This document shows, piece after piece, positions 28,657-37,931 of a stretch of DNA of 64,000 nucleotides. This DNA is from Candidatus Eiseniibacteriota bacterium (GTDB lineage: Bacteria; Eisenbacteria; RBG-16-71-46; CAIMUX01; WJJG01). The notes under the pieces were generated by a model. That model did not search any database. It saw nothing but the letters and a program-made list of their open reading frames with translations, and was not told the DNA's origin. The DNA lies in the NCBI GenBank assembly GCA_023129715.1, contig JAGMBO010000040.1:56103-120102 (forward strand). The letters are read 5' to 3'. Both the position numbers and the translations under genes were made by a program. Positions within the stretch are counted from its first letter, which is position 1. Each line of letters opens with the position of its first letter.

Positions 28657-31600
28657 ATGTCTCACACAAGACGCATCGTCAGAGTCCTGGGCGTCCTGGC
28701 AATTGGTCTTCTTCTTGCTACTTGCGGCGACGATGACTCGACGAGTCCGACTTGCCATGTGACGATCACCTCCCCCAACGGGGGGGAGGTCTGGACGGCC
28801 GGTGAGACCCACACCATCTCCTGGTCGAGCGACGGTCCCTGCAACTGCGCTCTCGACATCGAGTTGCTGCGTGACGGCGAGGTCTGCGCCGTCATCGCCG
28901 AGGGCATCGCGAACTCCGGCGAGTATGAGTGGGCCTCTCAGACTTGTGGTGAGGACACCACCGGCTACCAGATCCGGATCACTCTCGGCGCCGCCTGCGC
29001 CAATCGCTCCGATGTGAGCGACGCGACCTTCACGATCTCGACGTCCCAGGGGCCCCAGTGCGCGCTGACCCTCACTGCCCCCGCCGGCGGCGAGCGCTAT
29101 CCGGCGGGCGAGGCGGTCTCGATCGCCTGGGATGCGTCCGCTGCCTGCGGCGAGCTGGTTCAGATCGAGCTGCTGCTCGATGGCGCGAACTGCCAGACGA
29201 TCAGCGCGGAGACGGAAAACGACGGCGCCTACACGTGGACGGCAGCGGCGTGCGCGGCCGACACGAGCGGGTATGGCATCCGGATTACCGATCTCGACAG
29301 CGGGGTGAGCGACGAGACGGCCGGCACCTTCGATATCACGGGAACACCTGCACCTTGCACGATCACGCTGATCGCCCCCAACGGCGGCGAGACGCTCCTC
29401 GTCGGCGAGGCTTCCTCGATTCAGTGGTCCACGAGCGGCGTCTGCGGCGAAACGGTTCAGATCGAGCTGCTCCATGACGGCGAGGTCTGCCTGACGATTG
29501 CGGCCGAGACCGAGAACGATCTCGCCTACCAGTGGATTCCGGCCCTCTGCAACGAGGAGATCGACGGGTACCAGGTCAGAATCACCGAGCCGACCAGCGG
29601 TGCCACCGATCTCAGTGCATCGACCTTCGAGATCCGCGAGCCGGTCAACCCCGAGCTCTGCACTCTCACGGTGACCCAACCGACCTACCAGGAACAGCTC
29701 ACCGCCGGTGAGCTCTACACGATCCTCTGGGAGTCCGCCGGCACCTGCGGCGACTGGGTCAAGATCGACCTCTACCGGCTGGGCGTTCTCTGCATGACGC
29801 TCTCCGACTCCACCCAGAATGACGAATCATTCGACTGGCTCATTGACTGCTGCGGCGGCTCTCCCTGCGGCTACACGGTGCGCATCACCGATCTGACTTC
29901 CGGCGCGCACGACAGCAGCGACGACTTCGGCATCGACGTCGTCTGCGAGCTCGAGGTCATCGCGCCCAATGGCGGCGAGCGCTACTACGTCGGCGACCAG
30001 ATCCCGATCACCTGGAACGGCGACCACTGCGGCAGCGAGGTGAAGATCGAGTTGCTGCAGGACGGCGTTGCCTGCCGCACCCTGGCCCGGGAAACGAACA
30101 ACGACGGCGATTTCGCCTGGTACGGCGCGGCCCAGTGCGACGGGCCCGACGGCTACACCATCCGCATCACCGACCCCGATACGGAAACCGTGGACGAGAG
30201 CGACGGCCCGTTCCAGATTCTCGTCCCCTGCGAGCTGACGATCACCTCGCCGCCGGGCGGGGGCACGTGGGAGCTGGAGACAACGCTGCCGATCGAGTGG
30301 GGCACGAGCGGCGACGACTGCGGCGACGAGGTGATGATCGAGCTGATCCGCGGCGACGAGGTCTGCCTGGTGATCAGCGAGGCGACTCCCAACGATGGGG
30401 CCTTCGACTGGACGACCGAGCAGTGCGCCGGCTTCACCAGCGGCTACATCATTCGCGTGACCGACACGACCAGCGGCGCCTTCGACGTGACCGACGGCAG
30501 TCTCGAAATCCTCTTCATCCCGCCCCCGACCTGTGAGATCGAATTGCTCGCCCCCAATGGCGGCGAGGCGCTGTGCGTCGGCGAGCCGTTCGAGATCATC
30601 TGGACGCCGAACGAATTCTGCGGCGCCGAGGTGATAATCGAATTGCTGCGCGACGGCGAGGTCTGCGAGACGATCAGCGCGGCCACCGAGAACGACGGTG
30701 CCCTGCTCTGGGATCCGGCCCAATGTGACGGGCAGTCGGACAACTACACGATTCGGATTACCGATCTGGGAACCACCGTCTCCGTTGAGAGCGCGGCGAC
30801 ATTCCAGATCTTCCCCGCCTGCGTGCTGACGGTCTCGAGCCCCATGGGCGGTGAGACCCTCTGCGCCGGCGAGGTATTGATGATCGAGTGGACCGCCTCC
30901 GCCTGCTGTGGCGACGAGGTCCGCATCGACCTGCTGCGGGGCGGTGAGGTCTGCCTGACGATCGCCGAGGCGACCGACAACAACGGCAGCTTGGCGTGGG
31001 AGGCCGCCCAGTGCCCCGGTGGCACCGGTGATTACTCCATCCGCGTCACCGACCTCGAGACGGGCGTTTCGGCCGAGAGCCCGGCGAGCTTCAGCATCGA
31101 CCCGCCCTGCGCGATCGAGATCGGATCGCCCCAGGGCGGCGAGCTCATCTGCGTAGGTGGCGATCTGGTACTGATCGAGTGGGCCTCGTCGAACTGCTGC
31201 GGTTCGCTGGTGACCATCGAGCTGCTGCTCGATGGCGTCGTCTGCCGCACGATCGCCGAGTCGGCCCCCAACAGCGGAAGCTTCGCCTGGAATCCCGAGC
31301 AGTGCGGGGACGCGACCGAGGGCTATACCATCCGGATCACCGATGAGCTGAGCGGCGCGATCGGCGAGATGTCCGCGACCTTCGGGATCGCACCCGCCTG
31401 CACCGTCGTGCTCACCGCGCCCGAGGGCGGAGAGGCCTTCTGCCTCGGCGAGCCGATCGAGATCCTCTGGACCCATTCGGCCTGTTGCGGCAACGAGGTC
31501 AGACTCGAGCTGCTGCTCGACGGTGTCGTTTGTCTGACGATCGCCGCGGCGACCGAGAACGACGGCAGTCTGATCTGGAATCCGGTGCAGTGCGATGGGG

Positions 31601-34600
31601 CCACCGGAGACTACACCATTCGCGTGACCGATCTAGACACCGGCAGCACCGACGAGACCACCCTCGGTTTCCAGATCTTCCCCGAGTGCGTGATCACCGT
31701 CGAAGAGCCCAACGGCGAGGAGTCGGTGTGTGTGGGCGGGGAATTCGACATTCTCTGGACCCCCTCGAGTTGCTGCGGTGACCAGGTCAAGATCGAGCTG
31801 CTGCATGACGGCGCTGTCTGCGCGACGATCGCCGCGGCGACCGCCAATGACGGCTCCTACCCCTGGAGCCCGGCGCAGTGCGACGGAGCGACGGATGGCT
31901 ATGCCGTCCGCATCACCGATCTCGAGACCGGCGCGTTCGATGAAAGCGACCTGACCTTCGCGATCAACCCGCCCTGCGCGATCACCGTGACTGCGCCCGA
32001 CGCCGAGGCCGAGTTCTGCGAAGGCGACGCTGTCTCGATCACCTGGACAAGCTCGACCTGCTGCGGCGACTACGTCAAGATCGAGTTGATCACCGCCGGC
32101 GGCGGCTGGGCGACAATCGCCGCCTCGACGCCCAATGACGGCGCCCACAGCTGGGATGCGCAGCAGTCGGGCGGCTACGACGAGGGCTACACCATTCGGG
32201 TCACCGACCTGAGCACCGGCGCCTGGGGCGAGAGCGAGGCCTCGTTCACGATCCTGGCCGCCTGCCACGTGGTCCTCGACTCTCCGCGCCACGGCGACCT
32301 CTACTGCGTCGGCGACCCGGTCGAGATCGTCTGGGACCCCGGCTCCGCCTGCTGCGGCGACCGGGTCAAGATCGAGCTCTTCCGCTACGGTGCGCTGATC
32401 ACCACCTTCGCCTCATCGACGGTCAACGACGGCCTGCACACATGGCCGAGTGCTCAGCAGCACAACGGCTATCCGCACGGCTATGCCATCCGCGTGACGA
32501 ACCTGGCCACGGGGGCGGCCAATGGTATCGACTGGGCCTTCACTATCGGCGAGGGTGATGCCAATGTGATCTTCCCGAACGGCGGGGAGGAGTTCTGCGG
32601 CGGTGAGGCGCTTACGATCCGCTGGAGCCGGACGAACTGCTTCGGCAACACGGTCAAGCTCGAGCTGCTCAACAACGGCTCCCTCTGCAAGACAATCGCT
32701 GCCGCCACCTCCAACGACGGCGACTACAACTGGGCCGCCGTGCAATGCGGATCGGCCGAGAGCGGCTACGCCATCCGGATCACCGATCTGGAGAGCGGGG
32801 CGGTCGACGTCAGCGATGATGTCTTCAGCATCTACCCGCCCTGCGCGATCGAGATCACCTCCCCCAGCAGCGGTGAGGTCCTGACGGTGGGCGAGAGCGT
32901 GCCGATCAGCTGGGAGTTCGAAGCCTGCTGCGGCCCGAACGTGACCATCGAACTGCTCCACGACGGCACCGTCTGCGAAGTGATCGCCGCCGACACCCCC
33001 AATGACGGGGACCATGACTGGATCGCGGCTCAGTGCGGATCGTGGACCGAGGACTATGAGATCTGCGTCACCGATATCGATACGGGTGCCTTCGATTGCA
33101 TCGACGTAAGCTTCCTGCCGCCCTGCGAACTCGAGGTCGACGATCTCACCTGCGAGTATCTCTGTGCCGGCGCCGACGTGACGATCACCTGGACTGCGAC
33201 CGGGTGCGGCGAGACGGTGACGATCGAGCTGCTGCAGAAAGGAAGCTCCTGCCTGACCATTGATGGAAACGCCCCCAACACCGGATCCTACCTGTGGAAG
33301 CCGATCGAGCAGTGCGGCGTCGAGACCGAGGACTACCAGTTTATGGTGACCGACAACGACAGTGGAGTCTCCGACGCCAACGATACCGCCTTCGGCATCA
33401 ACCCGCCCTGCGAACTCGGCGTGGTCTGGCCGAACGGCGGCGAGGTGCTCTGTGCTGGAACGCCCTATGTGATCGAGTGGGACTACTCGACCTGTTGCGG
33501 CACCAGTGTCGTCATCGAGTTGCTGCAAGACGATGCAGTCTGCCTGACGATCGCCGGTTCAACGGACAACGATGGTGAGTACCAGTGGGCCGCCGAGCAG
33601 TGCTCCGGGGTCGAGAACTACATGGTTCGGATCAGTGATCCGAAGTCGGGCGCCGAGGACACCAGCGACGCGACCTTCTCGATCGAGCCGCTCTGCGAAC
33701 TCACGGTGACCAGCCCCATCGAGGGCGACGAGTACGCAGTCGGCGAGACGGTCGAGATCACCTGGACATCCAACTCGGAAGCCTGTTGCGGCGAGGAAGT
33801 CAAGATCGAGCTCTACCAAGATGGCGCCTTCTGCAATGAGCTCGCCGCTGCCACCGAGAACGACGGCGCCTTCGAGTGGCCCGCCGCCCAGTGCGATGGG
33901 AGCGAGGGATACACCGTCAAGATCACCGATCTCCAGTCGGGCGCCGAGGGCGAGAGCGGGATCTTCCGGATCATCGACTCCTGCACGGTCAGGGTCCTCT
34001 GGCCGAACACCGGCGAGCGCCTCTGCGTGGAACAGGAATACGAGCTGCGTTGGGATGCCAGCGGAGCTTGCGGTGATCAGGTCATGCTCGAGCTGACGCG
34101 CTTCGATCAGCCGTGCATCGAGATCAGTGGCTCGACACCGAACGACGGCTCCTTCTTGTGGACCGCCGAGATGTGCGCACCCTTCTTCTGGGAGAACATC
34201 GAGCCGGAAGAGGCCACCACCGGGTACCGCCTGCGGGTGACCGATCTGACCACCGGCGCGGTCGACAACAGCGACCTTTCATTCAAGATTGATCCGGCCT
34301 GCCAGCTGATCATCATCGACCCCAATGGCGGCGAGGTCTACACGGTCGGTGAGACGATCGAGCTCACCTGGTGGAAAACCTTCTCGAGCTGTTGCGGCGA
34401 CTTCGTGCGTGTCGAACTCTGGCGTGACGGCGCCCTGTGCCGCGTGCTGGCCGCCTCTACGCCCAACGATCTCTCCTTCGAGTGGATCGCCGAGCAGTGC
34501 GACGGGGAGAGTGAGGGCTATCAGGTGCACATTTCCGACCCTGAGTCGGGCAGCGAGGATTTCAGCGACGGTCCGTTCACGATCGAACCGGCGGCCGGCG

Positions 34601-35205
34601 AGTGCACGATCGAGGTCATCTATCCCAGCGATGGAACGGTGGTCTGCTTCTACGAGATGGAAACCATCACCTGGGATGCCGCGGCAGGCTGCGGCGACTA
34701 CGTCAAGATCGAGCTGTTCGAGGACGGCACCTACTGTGCGACGATCACAGAGTCGGCACCCAACACGGGGAATTACGACTGGTTCGCCGCGCCATGCGGT
34801 GCCGCCGGCTCGGAAGCGACCTTCATGATCAGGATCACCGATCTCGACAGTAGCGTCTCCGACGACAGCGGAGACTTCACGGGGACCTACGTGCCCTGCC
34901 TGGCCGATATCTTCTCCCCGGTGGGCGGCGAGACCTACTGTATCGGTGAGACGATGACGATCAGCTGGACGGTATCCGATTGCTGTGGCGAATTCGCCCG
35001 GCTGGTCCTCGTCTGCGAAGACGACGTCGAGTGCCGCGTCATCGCCGAATCGACGCCCAGCGGCGGATCCTTCGAGTGGGAGGTCGCGGTGTGTGACGAT
35101 CCGCCGCTCGCGTGCGCCAGCTATCGGATCGGGATCTACGATCTGAAGACGGGCAAGTACACCGAGACCGAGGGCTTCACGATCGCGGATTGCCCGGGCC
35201 AGTAG
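28657..35205 (+). CDS. Giant lipoprotein of 22 Cys-rich Kre9/KNH-like repeats
   Basis: About 2182 residues. GGAGG lies 9 bases before the ATG. The signal peptide ends in a lipobox (GLLLATCGDDDS). I count 22 tandem domains of about 90-105 residues, each on the plan 'C..t..SPNGGE..c.GE...I.W..s.CCG..V.IELL.dG.vC.tIa..t.NdG.y.W..aqC.g...gY.IRITDL.tG..d.S...F.I'. This is the Kre9/KNH-type Ig-like domain. Many units carry six conserved Cys: first residue, LC after GGE, CC before G, VC and QC. Units 1-6 mostly lack the LC cysteine; units 7-12 are the most alike, suggesting recent duplication. No FlgD-like end: it stops in IADCPGQ. Likely a disulfide-stiffened outer-surface stalk or adhesin. Confidence 0.85.
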   Translation: MSHTRRIVRVLGVLAIGLLLATCGDDDSTSPTCHVTITSPNGGEVWTAGETHTISWSSDGPCNCALDIELLRDGEVCAVIAEGIANSGEYEWASQTCGEDTTGYQIRITLGAACANRSDVSDATFTISTSQGPQCALTLTAPAGGERYPAGEAVSIAWDASAACGELVQIELLLDGANCQTISAETENDGAYTWTAAACAADTSGYGIRITDLDSGVSDETAGTFDITGTPAPCTITLIAPNGGETLLVGEASSIQWSTSGVCGETVQIELLHDGEVCLTIAAETENDLAYQWIPALCNEEIDGYQVRITEPTSGATDLSASTFEIREPVNPELCTLTVTQPTYQEQLTAGELYTILWESAGTCGDWVKIDLYRLGVLCMTLSDSTQNDESFDWLIDCCGGSPCGYTVRITDLTSGAHDSSDDFGIDVVCELEVIAPNGGERYYVGDQIPITWNGDHCGSEVKIELLQDGVACRTLARETNNDGDFAWYGAAQCDGPDGYTIRITDPDTETVDESDGPFQILVPCELTITSPPGGGTWELETTLPIEWGTSGDDCGDEVMIELIRGDEVCLVISEATPNDGAFDWTTEQCAGFTSGYIIRVTDTTSGAFDVTDGSLEILFIPPPTCEIELLAPNGGEALCVGEPFEIIWTPNEFCGAEVIIELLRDGEVCETISAATENDGALLWDPAQCDGQSDNYTIRITDLGTTVSVESAATFQIFPACVLTVSSPMGGETLCAGEVLMIEWTASACCGDEVRIDLLRGGEVCLTIAEATDNNGSLAWEAAQCPGGTGDYSIRVTDLETGVSAESPASFSIDPPCAIEIGSPQGGELICVGGDLVLIEWASSNCCGSLVTIELLLDGVVCRTIAESAPNSGSFAWNPEQCGDATEGYTIRITDELSGAIGEMSATFGIAPACTVVLTAPEGGEAFCLGEPIEILWTHSACCGNEVRLELLLDGVVCLTIAAATENDGSLIWNPVQCDGATGDYTIRVTDLDTGSTDETTLGFQIFPECVITVEEPNGEESVCVGGEFDILWTPSSCCGDQVKIELLHDGAVCATIAAATANDGSYPWSPAQCDGATDGYAVRITDLETGAFDESDLTFAINPPCAITVTAPDAEAEFCEGDAVSITWTSSTCCGDYVKIELITAGGGWATIAASTPNDGAHSWDAQQSGGYDEGYTIRVTDLSTGAWGESEASFTILAACHVVLDSPRHGDLYCVGDPVEIVWDPGSACCGDRVKIELFRYGALITTFASSTVNDGLHTWPSAQQHNGYPHGYAIRVTNLATGAANGIDWAFTIGEGDANVIFPNGGEEFCGGEALTIRWSRTNCFGNTVKLELLNNGSLCKTIAAATSNDGDYNWAAVQCGSAESGYAIRITDLESGAVDVSDDVFSIYPPCAIEITSPSSGEVLTVGESVPISWEFEACCGPNVTIELLHDGTVCEVIAADTPNDGDHDWIAAQCGSWTEDYEICVTDIDTGAFDCIDVSFLPPCELEVDDLTCEYLCAGADVTITWTATGCGETVTIELLQKGSSCLTIDGNAPNTGSYLWKPIEQCGVETEDYQFMVTDNDSGVSDANDTAFGINPPCELGVVWPNGGEVLCAGTPYVIEWDYSTCCGTSVVIELLQDDAVCLTIAGSTDNDGEYQWAAEQCSGVENYMVRISDPKSGAEDTSDATFSIEPLCELTVTSPIEGDEYAVGETVEITWTSNSEACCGEEVKIELYQDGAFCNELAAATENDGAFEWPAAQCDGSEGYTVKITDLQSGAEGESGIFRIIDSCTVRVLWPNTGERLCVEQEYELRWDASGACGDQVMLELTRFDQPCIEISGSTPNDGSFLWTAEMCAPFFWENIEPEEATTGYRLRVTDLTTGAVDNSDLSFKIDPACQLIIIDPNGGEVYTVGETIELTWWKTFSSCCGDFVRVELWRDGALCRVLAASTPNDLSFEWIAEQCDGESEGYQVHISDPESGSEDFSDGPFTIEPAAGECTIEVIYPSDGTVVCFYEMETITWDAAAGCGDYVKIELFEDGTYCATITESAPNTGNYDWFAAPCGAAGSEATFMIRITDLDSSVSDDSGDFTGTYVPCLADIFSPVGGETYCIGETMTISWTVSDCCGEFARLVLVCEDDVECRVIAESTPSGGSFEWEVAVCDDPPLACASYRIGIYDLKTGKYTETEGFTIADCPGQ

Positions 35206-35206
35206 T

Positions 35207-35245
35207 CCCGGGGTGGGTTCCACCCGCAGGCGGAACCCCCCGGGG
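35207..35245 (+). terminator. Hairpin after the giant lipoprotein gene
   Basis: CCCGGGG-T-GGGTTCC ... GGAACCC-CCCGGG forms a long G+C-rich stem with a 9-10 base loop immediately after the stop. There is no T tract, so termination may need other factors. Confidence 0.6.
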
Positions 35246-35591
35246 AGCGTTGAGGGTATGCCTCTGACGGGGACGCATCGTCTCTGATGGTGCGTTTGAT
35301 GCGGCCCGCGCCGGCTCCGGCTGGCGCGGCCCCCCCTCACTTCCACGAAACCGAACTCCTCAGCCTCTGACCCTGAAACGACGGCGTCGAATCTCGCTAG
35401 CTCCCTGGGCAAAATCGCCTAAACCTGGCATACTTAGCGCGGAGGGCATGCCGCGGGACCGTCATGTGCCGCAGGGGAACGCCGCACCAGCTGGCGCGTT
35501 CCGGACAGGCAGCGCTCCGGGCTGGAGCCCCCCGGTCCCCCTGGATGGGGCCGCGCACGAGGGGCGCGCCAACACCTTGGGAGAAAACACC
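35246..35591. other. Intergenic region before the subtilase
   Basis: About 350 bp without a gene. It contains a second hairpin (ggcccgcgcc ... ggcgcggcc, 35303-35331) and an A+T-rich patch (ggcatactta, near 35427) that could hold a promoter -10. Nothing else recognised. Confidence 0.4.
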
Positions 35592-37781
35592 TTGCGCTGC
35601 ATGAGCATCGGTCTTGCATGGGCCATGGCGATCCTTCTGCCGGCTGTTGCGGCACAGGCCGCCCACCCCGGTGCCACCACGCGCCCCTACTGGGTCTTCC
35701 TTGCGGATCGCGGCAGCGCCCCCGAGGTTGACAGCTCGGCGCTCAGCGGCTTGCTCGACGACGGTGATCGGATCCTCGCCATCGCCGATCGCCTCCCTCC
35801 TGAAGCCTGGGCCCGGCGCGCCCGGGCAAGCGCCACCGGCACCGCGCTTCCCGATGCCCGGGATTTCCAGCTCTGCGAGGCCTATGTGGCCCAGGTGGCC
35901 GAGTTCGGCCACTTGCGCCATCGCAGCCGCTGGCTCAACGCGGTCAGCATCGAGCTGACTCCCGGCGCGTTGCCCCGCGTGTGCTCCTTGCCCTTTGTCA
36001 TCGCCGTGCGACCGGTGGCGATCGCGCGGCGCACCTCGATCGGCCCCGGGGTCGACGACGAGGGACGTCCACTGGAGGTCATTCTGGATCCCCGGCGCCG
36101 CGCGACGCGGGCCGGCGCCGAGCTCGCCTACGGCACGGTGGACTATGGACTCGCCCAGTGGCAGCTTGAGGAAATCGGTGTTCCCCCCGTGCATGCGCTC
36201 GGCTACTCGGGCAACGGTCTGCGCTTCATGATGCTCGATACCGGTTTCCGCAAGGATCACCAAGCCTTCGACGCCGTCGAGCTGCTCGGTCAATGGGACT
36301 TCATCTTCGAGGATGGCGATGTCCAGAACGAGCCCGAGGACCTCGAGTGGCAACACAATCACGGCACCGGCACCTGGAGCGCAGCGGGGGCCTATGCGCC
36401 CGGCATCGTGGTCGGTCCCGCCTACGGAGCGACCTTCTACCTCGCCAAGACCGAAGATGTCGGCTCCGAGACGCAGGCCGAGGAGGACAACTACGTTGCC
36501 GCCCTCGAGTGGGCCGATGCTCAGGGTGTCGTCTTGACCAGCGCGAGCCTATGCTACGTCTGCTTCGACGACAGCTTCTGCTACACCTTCCCGGAAAAGG
36601 ATGGCGATACGGCGGTGATCTCGGTCGCCGTCGACATCGCCGCCTCCCGCGGGATCCTGTGCGTCAACTCCCAGGGCAACTACGCGTGTGACACGGGCAG
36701 TCTCGGCACGCCGGCCGACGCCGACAGCATGATCGCGGTCGGGGCGGTCGACAGCCTCAACCAGATCGCTTCCTTCTCCGCTTGCGGCCCGACCTACGAC
36801 GGGCGCATCAAGCCCGAGGTCCTCGCCCGCGGTGTGCTGACCCATGTCGCCTACGCTGCCGAACCCGACGCCTATGGCCGCGGCAGCGGGACTTCCTACT
36901 CGGCACCCCTGGTCGCCGGCGCGGCCGCGTTGCTGCTCGAGGCGCATCCCGAGTGGGACCCGATGGATGTGCGTGAGGCACTGATGCAGACCGCCGACCG
37001 CGCTGCATTACCCGACACACAATGGGGCTGGGGACGGATCAATACCGCGGCCGCGCTCACCTACACGCCGATCCTCTACCCCTATCCTTTCTCTCTCGTC
37101 ACTCCCGCGGACAGCGCCGAGACGGCCGCGTACCGGCCGGCGTTTACCTGGCATCAGACCAGTGATCCGGACAACGGCGATCCGCTCGCCTATACACTCT
37201 GGATCGAGAATACCGCTGATCCGCTGCAGCAATGGAGCCTGCCTGCGGGAGGCGACACCACGCTGGCCCTACCCTTCGCTCTCTCACCTGATCTCACCTA
37301 CCGCTGGTGGGTCACCGCCGAAGACCTGGGCGGCCACCGGCGCACCTCACGCGAGGCATTCGTCCTCTTCCTCAATCCTGATCCATCCGACGTTGCGGAA
37401 GATGCCGGTGCCCCGGCGGCGGCAATCGGCACTCCCCTGCGCTTGCGATGCCTGCCGAACCCATTCGTCGGGAGCCTGCACTTGCGCATCGATGGCGCGG
37501 GCGGCGCGATTTCCGGCCCGGTGCTGGGGAGTTCGAACGGGAGATCCTCAGACGGACCGTCCGACGGGCCGTCCGCAAACTTGCCGCCGCAGTGGGCCGT
37601 CTACGATCCCCTGGGACGGCGGATCGCCCACGGCCTGGCGGGATCGGACGGGGAGCAATTCTCGGCGACCTGGGATGGGTGGACCCGCTTCGGCCGGCCG
37701 GCAGCCCCCGGCGTCTACTACCTCGAGGTCCGCCACGGGTATCAGACAGCGAGGCGCACGATCGTACGCCTCGCCCCCTAG
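35592..37781 (+). CDS. Secreted subtilisin-like (S8) protease with FlgD-like C-terminus
   Basis: About 729 residues. GGGAG sits 8 bases before the TTG at 35592; the ATG at 35601 is the alternative. Signal peptide LAWAMAILLPAVAAQA. The catalytic triad is visible: Asp in MMLDTGFRKDH, His in WQHNHGTGTWSAAGAY, Ser in GRGSGTSYSAPLVAGAA, with the oxyanion Asn in NSQGNYACD. A fibronectin/Ig-like region follows ('YRPAFTWHQTSDPDNGDPLA'), then the FlgD-like domain ('WAVYDPLGRRIAHGLAG', 'GVYYLEVRHG'). A 12-bp repeat encodes SSDGPSDGPS between them. Probably a cell-surface or secreted protease. Confidence 0.88.
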   Translation: MRCMSIGLAWAMAILLPAVAAQAAHPGATTRPYWVFLADRGSAPEVDSSALSGLLDDGDRILAIADRLPPEAWARRARASATGTALPDARDFQLCEAYVAQVAEFGHLRHRSRWLNAVSIELTPGALPRVCSLPFVIAVRPVAIARRTSIGPGVDDEGRPLEVILDPRRRATRAGAELAYGTVDYGLAQWQLEEIGVPPVHALGYSGNGLRFMMLDTGFRKDHQAFDAVELLGQWDFIFEDGDVQNEPEDLEWQHNHGTGTWSAAGAYAPGIVVGPAYGATFYLAKTEDVGSETQAEEDNYVAALEWADAQGVVLTSASLCYVCFDDSFCYTFPEKDGDTAVISVAVDIAASRGILCVNSQGNYACDTGSLGTPADADSMIAVGAVDSLNQIASFSACGPTYDGRIKPEVLARGVLTHVAYAAEPDAYGRGSGTSYSAPLVAGAAALLLEAHPEWDPMDVREALMQTADRAALPDTQWGWGRINTAAALTYTPILYPYPFSLVTPADSAETAAYRPAFTWHQTSDPDNGDPLAYTLWIENTADPLQQWSLPAGGDTTLALPFALSPDLTYRWWVTAEDLGGHRRTSREAFVLFLNPDPSDVAEDAGAPAAAIGTPLRLRCLPNPFVGSLHLRIDGAGGAISGPVLGSSNGRSSDGPSDGPSANLPPQWAVYDPLGRRIAHGLAGSDGEQFSATWDGWTRFGRPAAPGVYYLEVRHGYQTARRTIVRLAP

Positions 37782-37813
37782 TTCTTGTCGGCTGAACGCC
37801 GCCGGCTAGACGC

Positions 37814-37930
37814 CGTCACCATGGATGCCGTACCCGGCCGCTATGGCGATGCGGTGCCGCCCTCACTGTGTGGTTGCCGTCCAGCCCTCGCTATGTGGTT
37901 GCCGTGCCGCCCTCATTCTGGTTGCCGTTG
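37814..37930. repeat. Degenerate 23-25-bp tandem repeat at the end of the transporter gene
   Basis: Units ending in tggttgcc (e.g. gtgccgccctcactgtgtgg..., gtccagccctcgctatgtgg...) lie between the convergent subtilase and transporter genes and stop next to the transporter's stop codon (37932). Confidence 0.75.
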
Positions 37931-37931
37931 C

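Noticed and set aside
28657..35205. Possible CRISPR-like array because of regular repetition
   Set aside because: The period is about 285 bp of divergent coding sequence with conserved protein motifs; there are no short identical repeats with spacers.
29827..35412. Several minus-strand frames opposite the giant lipoprotein repeats
   Set aside because: They repeat with the same period as the sense-strand domains and have no motif of their own.
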